Assembly: GCA_037893225.1 (NCBI GenBank)
Contig: JAZGUH010000261.1
Span: forward strand, 992,001-1,056,000
Direction of reading: 5' to 3'
Origin: Hippasteria phrygiana
Taxonomy: Eukaryota > Echinodermata > Asteroidea > Valvatida > Goniasteridae
Length of the DNA: 64,000 nt
Each line of letters begins with the position of its first letter. Position 1 is the first letter of the stretch. Shown here one piece after another: positions 29,548 to 42,357 of the stretch. The notes beneath the pieces were generated by a model. It was not told the DNA's origin. It searched no databases and worked only from the letters and a program-made list of their open reading frames with translations. A program made the position numbers and the translations under genes.

Positions 29548-32083
29548 ACTAGAGGTTTGTGTCTGTTTGAAACAGAACACAAGGCTTTTCCTCTTTTTTT
29601 GTTTTCCACCCTAAAACTTCAAGTTACGTTCTATGTTTGTGTTAAGTTTGATTAAGATCTGATGTTTATAGTGAGTAAAGTGGCTTGTACAAAATTCGTG
29701 TACAAAGTCTATGGGATTTTGGATAGAACTAAAACATTCATAGACAATTAGCCGATGACGTCATCATGACTTCACTTCGGATGTTACATTCTACTGGCAC
29801 TATCTACCTTCCCACAATTTTTTATGATACTCAGACCTATTCTTATATATGTTATTAAAAAAAACATTTTGATGACGTCATGATGACCTCACACATTTTC
29901 ACATTTACGTGAAAGAATATAGGAGCTAACAAAGCTATTCCAAAAAGAATTTGGAATTTAGCATGTTCTGTTGATGAGATATGGCTTTAAGAAACTTTTA
30001 CGGTTCAAAAACTTTAAAATTACTATGAAATCGTATGGTGACGTCATCATGACGTCACCTCAATTTTCATCTATAACACGTGGTGGCCCACCAACATACC
30101 AGGTTTAAAGGCAATCGGACATACGGTTCTCTAGATATGGGCCCTTGAAAAATGCACGTTTAGGATGACGTCACGTGACACGTGATGACGTCATCATGAC
30201 GTCACGTTTCGGCATACATTTTCAGCTTAGGGTCTTTGTTTGTGTTAAGCCTGATTAACATCTGTGGTTGTTTAGTGACCAAAGTGCCACTTACAAAATT
30301 CGTCTACAAAGTCTATGGGATTTGGGATAGAACTAAAAATTTCATAGAAAATCAGCCGATGACGTCATCATGACGTCACTTTGGATTTTACATGCTAGTA
30401 GCATTATCTACCTACCCAGCAATTTTTATGACGATCGAACGTACCCTTATATGTGTTTCAAAAAAGAGCACTTTTGATGACGTCATGATGACGTCACACA
30501 TTTTCCCATTTATGTGAAAGAATATAGGAGCTAACAAAGCTATTCCAAAAAGAATTTTGGATTTAGCATGTTCTGTTCATGAGATATGGCTTTAAGAAAC
30601 GTTAATGTTCAAAAACTTAAAAATTACTATAAAATCGTATGATGACGTCATCATGACGTCACGTAAATTGTCATCTATAACACGTGGTGGTTTACTAACA
30701 TACCGGGTTTAAAGGCAATCGGACCTACGGCTCTCTAGATATGGGCCCTTGAAAAATCATCTTTAAGATGATGTCACGTGACATGTGATGACGTCATCAT
30801 GACGTAAAAGGTCGGCACACATTGTGAGCAGTTGGGGTAAGTGTCTGCCAAGTTTAAAAGTAGCCAAAGTGGCCGGTAAGAAAGAAAACGTTTACAATGC
30901 TATGGGCACTATTCTAGCGACTTGAAAACAGATTTATTTTATTACGTCATCATGACGTCACACAATTTTCGCTTTTTAGGGCATATCTTTGAAACATACC
31001 AAAGCTATAACAAAAAGAATTTTGAAAATATCTTGTTTTGTTCGCTAGATATATTGAAAAGAATGTTACGATTTAAACAATTTAGAAATTCAGCGACTTG
31101 AAAAAAGACTACAAATCAATTCTTTTTATAAACAGCATGCACTTTTAAGCCATGGTTATCTGCCCTTCCCAGAATTCCTTTGTGTTATATTGAATTTGGT
31201 CTAAATTTTGAAATGGCTCCTATTTCTTACTTGGGTTAGCCACGATCATGAAATTTTGGAATTACGTACAGAAAAATTCAATGTATTCATTTTTGTAATC
31301 GAATTGACACTTACATTCGTTTAAAAAAAAAAAATGTTTGGATGACGTCATCATGACGTCACACAATTTTCGCTTTTTAGGGCATATCTTTGAGACATAC
31401 CAAAGCTATAACAAAAAGAATTTTGAAAATATCTTGTTTTGTTCGCTAGATATATTGAAAAGAATGTTACGATTTTAAAACTTCAAAAATTCAGCGACTT
31501 GAAAAAAGACTAGAAATTAACCCCTTTTATAAACAGCAAGCACATAATACCCATGGTTATCTGCCCGTCCCAGAATTCCTTTGTGTTATATTGAATTTGG
31601 TCAAAATTTTGAAATAGCTGTTATTTCTTACTTGAGTGACCCACGATCATGAAATTTTGGAATTAGGTACAGAAAAATTCAATGTATACATTTTTGTAAT
31701 CGAATTGACACTTACATGCGTTAAAAAAAAAAAAAATGTTTGATGACGTCATCATGACGTCACACAATTTTCGCATTTTAGGGCATATCTTTGAGACATA
31801 CCAAAGCTATAACAAAAAGAATTTTGAAAATATCTTGTTTTGTTCGCTAGATATATTGAAAAGAATGTTACGATTTTCAAAATTCAAAAAATCATAAAAA
31901 ATCATGTGATGACGTCATCATGACGTCACTCTTCGGCATACAATTTCAGGTTCGGGTCTATGTTTGTGTCAAGTTTAATTAAGATCTGAGATTGTTTAGT
32001 GACCAAAGTGGCTGTCATAAAATTCGTGTACAAAGTCTATGGGATTTAGGATAGAACTAAAATAAGAAGAAGAAATAGAAGAA
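29548..32083. repeat. Higher-order satellite unit 1 (2536 bp)
   Basis: The unit starts actagaggtttgtgtctgtt and ends before the next occurrence at 32084. It contains about 20 TGACGTCA octamers, mostly in pairs as tgacgtcatcatgacgtca (11 bp centre to centre), plus gtcacgtgac E-box palindromes. Two ~600-bp blocks are followed by three ~400-bp blocks and an (aga)n tract. No gene; frames reading CDVMMTSS are the translated octamer pair. Confidence 0.9.
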
Positions 32084-34619
32084 ACTAGAGGTTTGTGTCT
32101 GTTTGAAACAGAACACAAGGCTTTTCCTCTTTTTTTGTTTTCCACCCTAAAACTTCAAGTTACGTTCTATGTTTGTGTTAAGTTTGATTAAGATCTGATG
32201 TTTATAGTGAGTAAAGTGGCTTGTACAAAATTCGTGTACAAAGTCTATGGGATTTTGGATAGAACTAAAACATTCATAGACAATTAGCCGATGACGTCAT
32301 CATGACTTCACTTCGGATGTTACATTCTACTGGCACTATCTACCTTCCCACAATTTTTTATGATACTCAGACCTATTCTTATATATGTTATTAAAAAAAA
32401 CATTTTGATGACGTCATGATGACCTCACACATTTTCACATTTACGTGAAAGAATATAGGAGCTAACAAAGCTATTCCAAAAAGAATTTGGAATTTAGCAT
32501 GTTCTGTTGATGAGATATGGCTTTAAGAAACTTTTACGGTTCAAAAACTTTAAAATTACTATGAAATCGTATGGTGACGTCATCATGACGTCACCTCAAT
32601 TTTCATCTATAACACGTGGTGGCCCACCAACATACCAGGTTTAAAGGCAATCGGACATACGGTTCTCTAGATATGGGCCCTTGAAAAATGCACGTTTAGG
32701 ATGACGTCACGTGACACGTGATGACGTCATCATGACGTCACGTTTCGGCATACATTTTCAGCTTAGGGTCTTTGTTTGTGTTAAGCCTGATTAACATCTG
32801 TGGTTGTTTAGTGACCAAAGTGCCACTTACAAAATTCGTCTACAAAGTCTATGGGATTTGGGATAGAACTAAAAATTTCATAGAAAATCAGCCGATGACG
32901 TCATCATGACGTCACTTTGGATTTTACATGCTAGTAGCATTATCTACCTACCCAGCAATTTTTATGACGATCGAACGTACCCTTATATGTGTTTCAAAAA
33001 AGAGCACTTTTGATGACGTCATGATGACGTCACACATTTTCCCATTTATGTGAAAGAATATAGGAGCTAACAAAGCTATTCCAAAAAGAATTTTGGATTT
33101 AGCATGTTCTGTTCATGAGATATGGCTTTAAGAAACGTTAATGTTCAAAAACTTAAAAATTACTATAAAATCGTATGATGACGTCATCATGACGTCACGT
33201 AAATTGTCATCTATAACACGTGGTGGTTTACTAACATACCGGGTTTAAAGGCAATCGGACCTACGGCTCTCTAGATATGGGCCCTTGAAAAATCATCTTT
33301 AAGATGATGTCACGTGACATGTGATGACGTCATCATGACGTAAAAGGTCGGCACACATTGTGAGCAGTTGGGGTAAGTGTCTGCCAAGTTTAAAAGTAGC
33401 CAAAGTGGCCGGTAAGAAAGAAAACGTTTACAATGCTATGGGCACTATTCTAGCGACTTGAAAACAGATTTATTTTATTACGTCATCATGACGTCACACA
33501 ATTTTCGCTTTTTAGGGCATATCTTTGAAACATACCAAAGCTATAACAAAAAGAATTTTGAAAATATCTTGTTTTGTTCGCTAGATATATTGAAAAGAAT
33601 GTTACGATTTAAACAATTTAGAAATTCAGCGACTTGAAAAAAGACTACAAATCAATTCTTTTTATAAACAGCATGCACTTTTAAGCCATGGTTATCTGCC
33701 CTTCCCAGAATTCCTTTGTGTTATATTGAATTTGGTCTAAATTTTGAAATGGCTCCTATTTCTTACTTGGGTTAGCCACGATCATGAAATTTTGGAATTA
33801 CGTACAGAAAAATTCAATGTATTCATTTTTGTAATCGAATTGACACTTACATTCGTTTAAAAAAAAAAAATGTTTGGATGACGTCATCATGACGTCACAC
33901 AATTTTCGCTTTTTAGGGCATATCTTTGAGACATACCAAAGCTATAACAAAAAGAATTTTGAAAATATCTTGTTTTGTTCGCTAGATATATTGAAAAGAA
34001 TGTTACGATTTTAAAACTTCAAAAATTCAGCGACTTGAAAAAAGACTAGAAATTAACCCCTTTTATAAACAGCAAGCACATAATACCCATGGTTATCTGC
34101 CCGTCCCAGAATTCCTTTGTGTTATATTGAATTTGGTCAAAATTTTGAAATAGCTGTTATTTCTTACTTGAGTGACCCACGATCATGAAATTTTGGAATT
34201 AGGTACAGAAAAATTCAATGTATACATTTTTGTAATCGAATTGACACTTACATGCGTTAAAAAAAAAAAAAATGTTTGATGACGTCATCATGACGTCACA
34301 CAATTTTCGCATTTTAGGGCATATCTTTGAGACATACCAAAGCTATAACAAAAAGAATTTTGAAAATATCTTGTTTTGTTCGCTAGATATATTGAAAAGA
34401 ATGTTACGATTTTCAAAATTCAAAAAATCATAAAAAATCATGTGATGACGTCATCATGACGTCACTCTTCGGCATACAATTTCAGGTTCGGGTCTATGTT
34501 TGTGTCAAGTTTAATTAAGATCTGAGATTGTTTAGTGACCAAAGTGGCTGTCATAAAATTCGTGTACAAAGTCTATGGGATTTAGGATAGAACTAAAATA
34601 AGAAGAAGAAATAGAAGAA
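32084..34619. repeat. Higher-order satellite unit 2 (2536 bp, near-identical to unit 1)
   Basis: It has exactly the same length as unit 1. In the segments I compared by eye (starts, the ctactggcactatctacc region, the 400-bp blocks and the (aga)n end), no differences were seen. Such identity implies very recent duplication or gene conversion, or an assembly duplication. Confidence 0.9.
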
Positions 34620-37210
34620 ACTAGAGGTTTGTGTCTGTTTGAAACAGAACACAAGGCTTTTCCTCTTTTTTTGTTTTCCACCCTAAAACTTCAAGTTACG
34701 TTCTATGTTTGTGTTAAGTTTGATTAAGATCTGATGTTTATAGTGAGTAAAGTGGCTTGTACAAAATTCGTGTGCAAAGTCTATGGGATTTTGGATAGAA
34801 CTGAAACATTCATAGACAATTAGCCGATGACGTCATCATGACTTCACTTCGGATGTTACATTCTACTGGCACTATATCTACCTTCCCACAAATTTTTATG
34901 ATACTCAGACCTATTCTTATATATGTTATTAAAAAAACACATTTTGATGACGTCATGATGACGTCACACATTTTCACATTTACGTGAAAGAATATAGGAG
35001 CTAACAAAGCTATTCCAAAAAGAATTTTGAATTTAGCATGTTCTGTTGATGAGATATGGCTTTAAGAAACTTTCACGGTTCAAAAACTTTAAAATTACTA
35101 TAAAATCGTATGGTGACGTCATCATGACGTCACCTCAATTTTCATCTATAACACGTGGTGGCCCACCAACATACCAGGTTTAAAGGCAATCGGACATACG
35201 GTTCTCTAGATATGGGCCCTTGAAAAATGCACGTTTAGGATGACGTCACGTGACACGTGATGACGTCATCATGACGTCACGTTTCGGCATACATTTTCAG
35301 CTTAGGGTCTTTGTTTGTGTTAAGCCTGATTAAGATCTGAGGTTGTTTAGTGACCAAAGTGCCACTTACAAAATTCGTCTACAAAGTCTATGGGATTTGG
35401 GATAGAACTAAAAATTTCATAGAAAATCAGCCGATGACGTCATCATGACGTCACTTTGGATTTTACATGCTAGTAGCATTATCTACCTACCCAGCAATTT
35501 TTATGACGATCGAACGTACCCTTATATGTGTTTCAAAAAAGAACATTTTTGATGACGTCATGATGACGTCACACATTTTCCCATTTATGTGAAAGAATAT
35601 AGGAGCTAACAAAGCTATTCCAAAAAGAATTTTGGATTTAGCATGTTCTGTTCATGAGATATGGCTTTAAGAAACTTTAATGTTCAAAAACATTAAAATT
35701 ACTATAAAATCGTATGATGAAGTCATCATGACGTCACGTAAATTTTCATCTATAACACGTGGTGGTCTACCAACATACCGGGTTTAAAGGCAATCGGACC
35801 TACGGCTCTCTAGATATGGGCCCTTGAAAAATCATCTTTAAGATGACGTCACGTGACATGTGATGACGTCATCATGACGTAAAAGGTCGGCACACATTGT
35901 GAGCAGTTGGGGTAAGTGTCTGCCAAGTTTAAAAGTAGCCAAAGTGGCCGGTAAGAAAGAAAACGTTTACAATGCTATGGGCACTATTCTAGCGACTTGA
36001 AAACAGATTTATTTTATTACGTCATCATGACGTCACACAATTTTCGCTTTTTAGGGCATATCTTTGAAACATACCAAAGCTATAACAAAAAGAATTTTGA
36101 AAATATCTTGTTTTGTTCGCTAGATATATTGAAAAGAATGTTACGATTTAAACAATTTAGAAATTCAGCGACTTGAAAAAAGACTACAAATCAATTCTTT
36201 TTATAAACAGCATGCACTTTTAAGCCATGGTTATCTGCCCTTCCCAGAATTCCTTTGTGTTATATTGAATTTGGTCTAAATTTTGAAATGGCTGCTATTT
36301 CTTACTTGGGTTAGCCACGATCATGAAATTTTGGAATTAGGTACAGAAAAATTCAATGTATACATTTTTGTCATCGAATTGACACTTACATTCGTTTAAA
36401 AAAAAAAAATGTTTGGATGACGTCATCATGACGTCACACAATTTTCGCTTTTTAGGGCATATCTTTGAGACATACCAAAGCTATAACAAAAAGAATTTTG
36501 AAAATATCTTGTTTTGTTCGCTAGATATATTGAAAAGAATGTTACGATATTAAAACTTCAAAAATTCAGCGACTTAAAAAAAGACTAGAAATCAACCCCT
36601 TTTATAAACAGCAAGCACATAATACCCATGGTTATCTGCCCTTCCCAGAATTCCTTTGTGTTATATTGAATTTGGTCCAAATTTTGAAATGGCTGTTATT
36701 TCTTACTTGAGTGAGCCACGATCATGAAATTTTGGAATTAGGTACAGAAAAATTCAATGTATACATTTTTGTAATCGAATTGACACTTACATGCGTTTAA
36801 AAAAAAACTAATTTTTGATGACGTCATCATGACGTCACACAATTTTCGCTTTTTAGGGCATATCTTTGAGACATACCAAAGCTATAACAAAAAGAATTTT
36901 GAAAATATCTTGTTTTGTTCGCTAGATATATTGAAAAGAATGTTACGATTTTCAAAATTCAAAAAATCATAAAAAATCACGTGATGACGTCATCATGACG
37001 TCACTCTTCGGCATACAATTTCAGGTTCGGGTCTATGTTTGTGTTAAGTTTAATTAAGATCTGAGATTGTTTAGTGACCAAAGTGGCTGTCATAAAATTC
37101 GTGTACAAAGTCTATGGGATTTAGGATAGAACTAAAGTAAGAAGAAGAAGAAGAAGAAATAAAAAAAAAAAAATCAGAACAAAAACAAAGCCTTTTCCGA
37201 CGGATTGTCG
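34620..37210. repeat. Higher-order satellite unit 3 (2591 bp)
   Basis: It has the same order as units 1-2 but with scattered substitutions (for example gtgtgcaaag near 34770 and an extra 'ta' near 34876). Its end is longer: after the (gaa)n and A-run, a stem-loop gccttttccgac/gtcggaaaagcc is present at 37184-37209, followed by aactag, the start of unit 4. Confidence 0.9.
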
Positions 37211-39331
37211 GAAAAGCCAACTAGAGGTTTGTGTCTGTTTGAAACAGAACACAAGGCTTTTCCTCTTTTTTTGTTTTCCACCCTAAAACTTCAAGTTACG
37301 TTCTATGTTTGTGTTAAGTTTGATTAAGATCTGATGTTTATAGTGAGTAAAGTGGTTTGTACAAAATTCGTGTACAAAGTCTATGGGATTTTGGATAGAA
37401 CTGAAACATTCATAGACAATTAGCCGATGACGTCATCATGACTTCACTTCGGATGTTACATTCTACTGGCACTATCTACCTTCCCACAATTTTTTTATGA
37501 TACTCAGACCTATTCTTATATATGTTATTAAAAAAAAACATTTTGATGACGTGATGATGACGTCACACATTTTCACATTTACGTGAAAGAATATAGGAGC
37601 TAACAAAGCTATTCCAAAAAGAATTTTGAATTTAGCATGTTCTGTTGATGAGATATGGCTTTAAGAAACTTTGACGGTTCAAAAACTTTAAAATTACTAT
37701 AAAATCGTATGGTGACGTCATCATGACGTCACCTCAATTTTCATCTATAACACGTGGTGGCCCACCAACATACCAGGTTTAAAGGCAATCGGACATACGG
37801 TTCTCTAGATATGGGCCCTTGAAAAATGCACGTTTAGGATGACGTCACGTGACACGTGATGACGTCATCATGACGTCACGTTTCGGCATACATTTTCAGC
37901 TTAGGGTCTTTGTTTGTGTTAAGCCTGATTAACAGCTGTGGTTGTTTAGTGACCAAAGTGCCACTTACAAAATTCGTCTACAAAGTCTATGGGATTTGGG
38001 ATAGAACTAAAAATTTCATAGAAAATCAGCCGATGACGTCATCATGACGTCACTTTGGATTTTACATGCTAGTAGCATTATCTACCTACCCAGCAATTTT
38101 TATGACGATCGAACGTACCCTTATATGTGTTTCAAAAAAGAACATTTTTGATGACGTCATGATGACGTCACACATTTTCCCATTTATGTGAAAGAATATA
38201 GGAGCTAACAAAGCTATTCCAAAAAGAATTTTGGATTTAGCATGTTCTGTTCATGAGATATGGCTTTAAGAAACTTTAATGTTCAAAAACTTTAAAATTA
38301 CTATAAAATCGTATGATGACGTCATCATGACGTCACGTAAATTTTCATCTATAACACGTGGTGGTCTACCAACATACCGGGTTTAAAGGCAATCGGACCT
38401 ACGGCTCTCTAGATATGGGCCCTTGAAAAATCATCTTTAAGATGACGTCACGTGACATGTGATGACGTCATCATGACGTAAAAGGTCGGCACACACTGTG
38501 AGCAGTTGGGGTAAGTGTCTGCCAAGTTTAAAAGTAGCCAAAGTGGCCGGTAAGAAAGAACACGTTTACAATGCTATGGGCACTATTCAAGCGACTTGAA
38601 AACAGATTTATTTTATTACGTCATCATGACGTCACACAATTTTCGCTTTTTAGAGCATATCTTTGAAACATACCAAAGCTATAACAAAAAGAATTTTGAA
38701 AATATCTTGTTTTGTTCGCTAGATATATTGAAAAGAATGTTACGATTTTAAAACTTCAAAAATTCAGCGACTTGAAAAAAGACTAGAAATCAACCCCTTT
38801 TATAAACAGCAAGCACATAATACCCATGGTTATCTGCCCGTCCCAGAATTCCTTTGTGTTATATTGAATTTGGTCTAAATTTTGAAATGGCTGTTATTTC
38901 TTACTTGAGTGAGCCACGATCATGAAATTTTGGAATTAGGTACAGAAAAATTAAATGTATACATTTTTGTAATCGGATTGACACTTACATGCGTTAACAA
39001 AAAAACACATTTTTGATGAAGTCATCATGACGTCACACAAGTTTCGCTTTTTAGGGCATATCTTTGAGACATACCAAAGCCATAACAAAAAGAATTTTGA
39101 AAATATCTTGTTTTGTTCGCTAGATATATTGAAAAGAATGTTACGATTTTCAAAATTCAAAAAATCATAAAAAATCACGTGATGACGTCATTATGACGTC
39201 ACTCTTCGGCATACAATTTCAGGTATGGGTCTATGTTTGTGTTAAGTTTAATTAAGATCTGAGATTGTTTAGTGACCAAAGTGGCTGTCATAAAATTCGT
39301 GTACAAAGTCTATGGGATTTAGGATAGAACT

Positions 39332-39366
<35 letters not shown>

Positions 39367-39399
39367 AAGAAGAAATAAAAAAAAAAAAATTAGAACAAA
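37211..39399. repeat. Higher-order satellite unit 4, lacking one 400-bp block
   Basis: It begins with actagaggtt like the others. Only two of the three ~400-bp blocks are present (about 38617 and 39016); the first is fused to the end of the second, indicating an unequal-crossover deletion of about 400 bp. It ends in the longest (gaa)n tract, 39337-39375, and a 13-bp A-run. Confidence 0.88.
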
Positions 39400-39652
39400 A
39401 ACAAAGCCTTTTCCGACGGATTGTCGGAAAAGCCAAAAAAATCAGAACAAAAACAAGGCCTTTTCCGACGGATTGTCGGAAAAGCCAAAAATCAGAACAA
39501 AAACAAGGCCTTTTCCGACGGATTGTCGGAAAAGCCAAAAAAAAAATCAGAACAAAAACAATGCCTTTTCCGAAGGTTTTCGGAAAAGCCAAAAAAAAAA
39601 ATCTTAACGAAAACAAGGGCTGTTTCGAAAAACTTTCGAAACAGCCAACAAT
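39400..39652. repeat. Five tandem hairpins closing the satellite
   Basis: Each ~55-bp unit is an A-rich linker (aaatcagaacaaaaacaa) plus a stem-loop. Three are gccttttccgac/gtcggaaaagcc, one is gccttttccgaa/ttcggaaaagcc and the last is ggctgtttcgaaa/tttcgaaacagcc. In the later units both stem sides changed together (co-variation), so pairing looks preserved. Helitron-like 3' ends also have a short hairpin near the terminus; elsewhere (37210) the hairpin is followed by CTAG. Confidence 0.85.
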
Positions 39653-39680
39653 GTAAGAGCTGAATGCCAGTCACAAGCAA

Positions 39681-40557
39681 CCCAGCTAACACATTGATGT
39701 TTTGATAACGTGGTATAAATGTTATGTGTAATGTTGTGATGATATTACGAAATAATGTTATGGCGACATGGTCTTACAAACGTTTTTGTGATACCGACAT
39801 GACATTCATGAAAAAGCGTTGGTGCGATGTTTTCATAACGTTACATTGACCTGATGCTGAAACATCAAAATAACATCTTTAAGGTAATGTTGTCGTGATA
39901 TTACGAAATAATGTTATGGCGACATGGTCTTACAAACGTTTTAGTGATACCTACATGACACTGATGAAAAAATGTTGGTGCGATGTTTTCATAACGTTTC
40001 AAAATGTTCACAAAACATTGCCCATGAAATATTTTTACGATGTCAAATTAATATTTCATGGGCAATGTTTGTAAACATTTTGAAACGTTATGAAAACATC
40101 GCACCAACGTTTTTTCATGAATGTCATGTCGGTATCACAAAAACGTTTGTAAGACCATGCCGCCATAACATTTTTGCGAAATATCACGACAACATTACCT
40201 TAAAGATGTTATTTTGATGTTTCAGCATCAGGTCAATGTAACATTATGAAAACATCGCACCAACGTTTTTTCATGAATGTCATGTCGGTATCACAAAAAC
40301 GTTTGTAAGACCATGTCGCCATAACATTTTTGCGAAATATCACGACAACATTACCTTAAAGATGTTATTTTGATGTTTCAGCATCAGGTCAATGTAACGT
40401 TATGAAAACATCGCACCAACGCTTTTTCATGAATGTCATGTCGGTATCACAAAAACGTTTGTAAGACCATGTCGCCATAACATTATTTCGTAATATCATC
40501 AAAACATTACACATAACATTTATACCACGTTATAAAAACATCAATGTGTTAGCTGGG
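39681..40557. mobile_element. Foldback/MITE with 'cccagctaacac' tips and ~165-bp subrepeats
   Basis: The ends are cccagctaacacattgatgt and its near-exact reverse complement. The arms contain tandem subunits carrying gttggtgcgatgttttc, aacattaccttaaagatg and tcttacaaacgttt, about two on the left and three inverted on the right. The centre is a palindrome around gcccatgaaat/atttcatgggc. No target duplication was clear. The tip is shared with the 265-bp array at 23189. Confidence 0.85.
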
Positions 40558-40850
40558 ATGATGTAACTTAGCCCCACTAGTAGTAGTACTAGTACTAGTA
40601 CTAGTAGTAGTAGTATGCCCTGCTGTATGCTGCGCTATATAGCGCAGCATACAGGGCACACTAGTAGTGGGGCTACCCTTAACTGTACGTGTTAGATTAG
40701 AACTAGAACTTAGTAGAAAAAGAAGTCCACCGATAGCCCTACAAATTAAGGAACCATTTACAAATGGTTCCCTTTTTAACTTCTGGCTTTTTACTGTCGG
40801 TGTCACCATTACATTAGTACACTTACACTTACAGCCCTATACTCCAACGG
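40558..40850. repeat. (tag)n tract, 20-bp-arm hairpin and paralogous repeat segment
   Basis: A tagtagtactagtac tract at 40575-40613 is followed by a hairpin at about 40618-40660 (gtatgctgcgctata against tatagcgcagcatac). From about 40741 the sequence (cctttttaacttctggcttt, ccctatactccaacgg) is the inverted counterpart of 57335-57400, so this is one flank of a dispersed repeat broken by the 40851-43300 insertion. Confidence 0.7.
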
Positions 40851-41178
40851 TAGGACAGGACGCTGTATTATCGCGGTACTTATCACGTTTCCCGATCGGA
40901 ATAGAGATTGCTTACCAACCTTCCCGAATTGTCCTGTCTTTTGTGTTGTATAACTCTTGCTTGTTTACACTGACATCAAAAAATACGACGGTGGTTTGGT
41001 GTATTCCCATGCAATGCCTGTGATTTTTATAGACATGCTCGTCGTTGCTCGGCGGAGTACAGACTCTGTATTATCGCGGTATGTGGGAAGTGGTTTTTAC
41101 AATGATCTCAACTTTTGTATTCATACATGTAGTTAATGTTTGACCAAAACATCCCTGAATAAAGTATGATATTTTCCT

Positions 41179-41765
41179 AGCCCTAGAAGAACGCTATGAT
41201 ATAGCGTCCTAGCGCCCAAGTATGCAAAACAGTCCTATGCTAGAAACCGAAGATCAAAAATCACACTTTACCTGCATAAATATTCTTGGCATCATTTTAT
41301 TCAAACAGTTCAACAGCCCATCTCCCTGTACGGATAGAAATATTCCTCCAAGAATGTCAAGAACAGGAGATATTTGCGGCGCAAAATCGTCTCCACGCGA
41401 TGCTGACTTCACAAACACGAGGAGTAATACCTTGTCCGCACGTCTTGAATGTTCATCAACAACAGAGGGCGCAATTTCGGCCGTGCACGCGGCGACTGTA
41501 AATTGCGCCCTCTGTTGATGAACGTTCTAAATGTGAGTATTACTCCTCGTGTTTGTGAAGTCAGCGTCGCGTGGAGACGATTTTGCGCCGCAAATATCTC
41601 CTGTTCTTGACATTCTTGGAGGAATATTTCTATCCGTACAGGGAGATGGGCTGTTGAACTACTGTTTGAATAAAATGATGCGAAGAATATTTATGCAGGT
41701 AAAGTGTGATTTTTGATCTTCGGTTTCTAGCATAGGACGCTATATCATAGCGTCCTTCTAGGGCT
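41179..41765. mobile_element. Mutator-like MITE, ~290-bp inverted arms, 10-bp target duplication
   Basis: The element starts agccctagaag and ends cttctagggct. The two halves are inverted copies (arms about 41179-41475 and 41495-41765) with few mismatches. It is flanked by the direct repeat gatattttcc (41168-41177 and 41766-41775). Long arms with a 9-11 bp duplication point to Mutator. Near each tip sits a small palindrome, gacgctatatcatagcgtc. A 98-codon frame inside is a by-product of the arms. Confidence 0.8.
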
Positions 41766-42357
41766 GATATTTTCCCTGTAAAGTTCAAGTTGATTAAGGA
41801 CGATTAGGCCTGCAGGATGACTTCTTAACACCCTGTCCCCCCCCCCCCCCCCCCCCCCCTGGAAGGCGACAAAATTCACTGAGACAAGGTACTGATTGAC
41901 GATTGCGGGCGCCATTCACTTTACACGGTGCGTCTTTTTATTATTTTACCGCAATGTCCTTATTTTGATCTCGTAAAAGTTTTTACGATTTCGCGGTGGA
42001 AATATCGTCATTCGGCGTCATTTTGCATTTGCAGCTGTAGAATGGGAACCAGACAATGGAACTTCCATGGACAGACCACCATTAAAGATTTATGATAAAG
42101 TATAGACGGTACTTTTTAGCAGACACGGTGAGGCAAAATTTACAAGTTTTGGAAAACGTGAATATTTATTAAAAATCATTTAAAGTCCCGACACAACATT
42201 TTATAATCGTCATTTTTATACAACTCAGCAGGAAGTCCTTAATGCCTGATGAACTGGATGAAAAATCGCCACACGAAGGAGTTTTGGCAACGCAAAAAAA
42301 GAAATTTCCGATGCCGCGATTTATAGAGTTGCCGCGATAATAGGGAGTCCGACTATA

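Noticed and set aside
28242..39178. Frames of 65-105 codons containing CDVMMTSS
   Set aside because: Translations of the repeated gatgacgtcatcatgacgtc motif; present in every satellite unit.
27283..39660. CRISPR-like regularly spaced repeats
   Set aside because: Long variable units, eukaryotic context and tandem higher-order structure; no short identical repeats with unique spacers.
39269..39692. Frames with repeated EKPKKSEQKQ or CFCSDFF
   Set aside because: Translations of the tandem hairpin units and the (gaa)n tract.
41222..41518. 98-codon plus frame
   Set aside because: Lies across both arms of the Mutator-like MITE; no domain, and explained by the inverted repeat.
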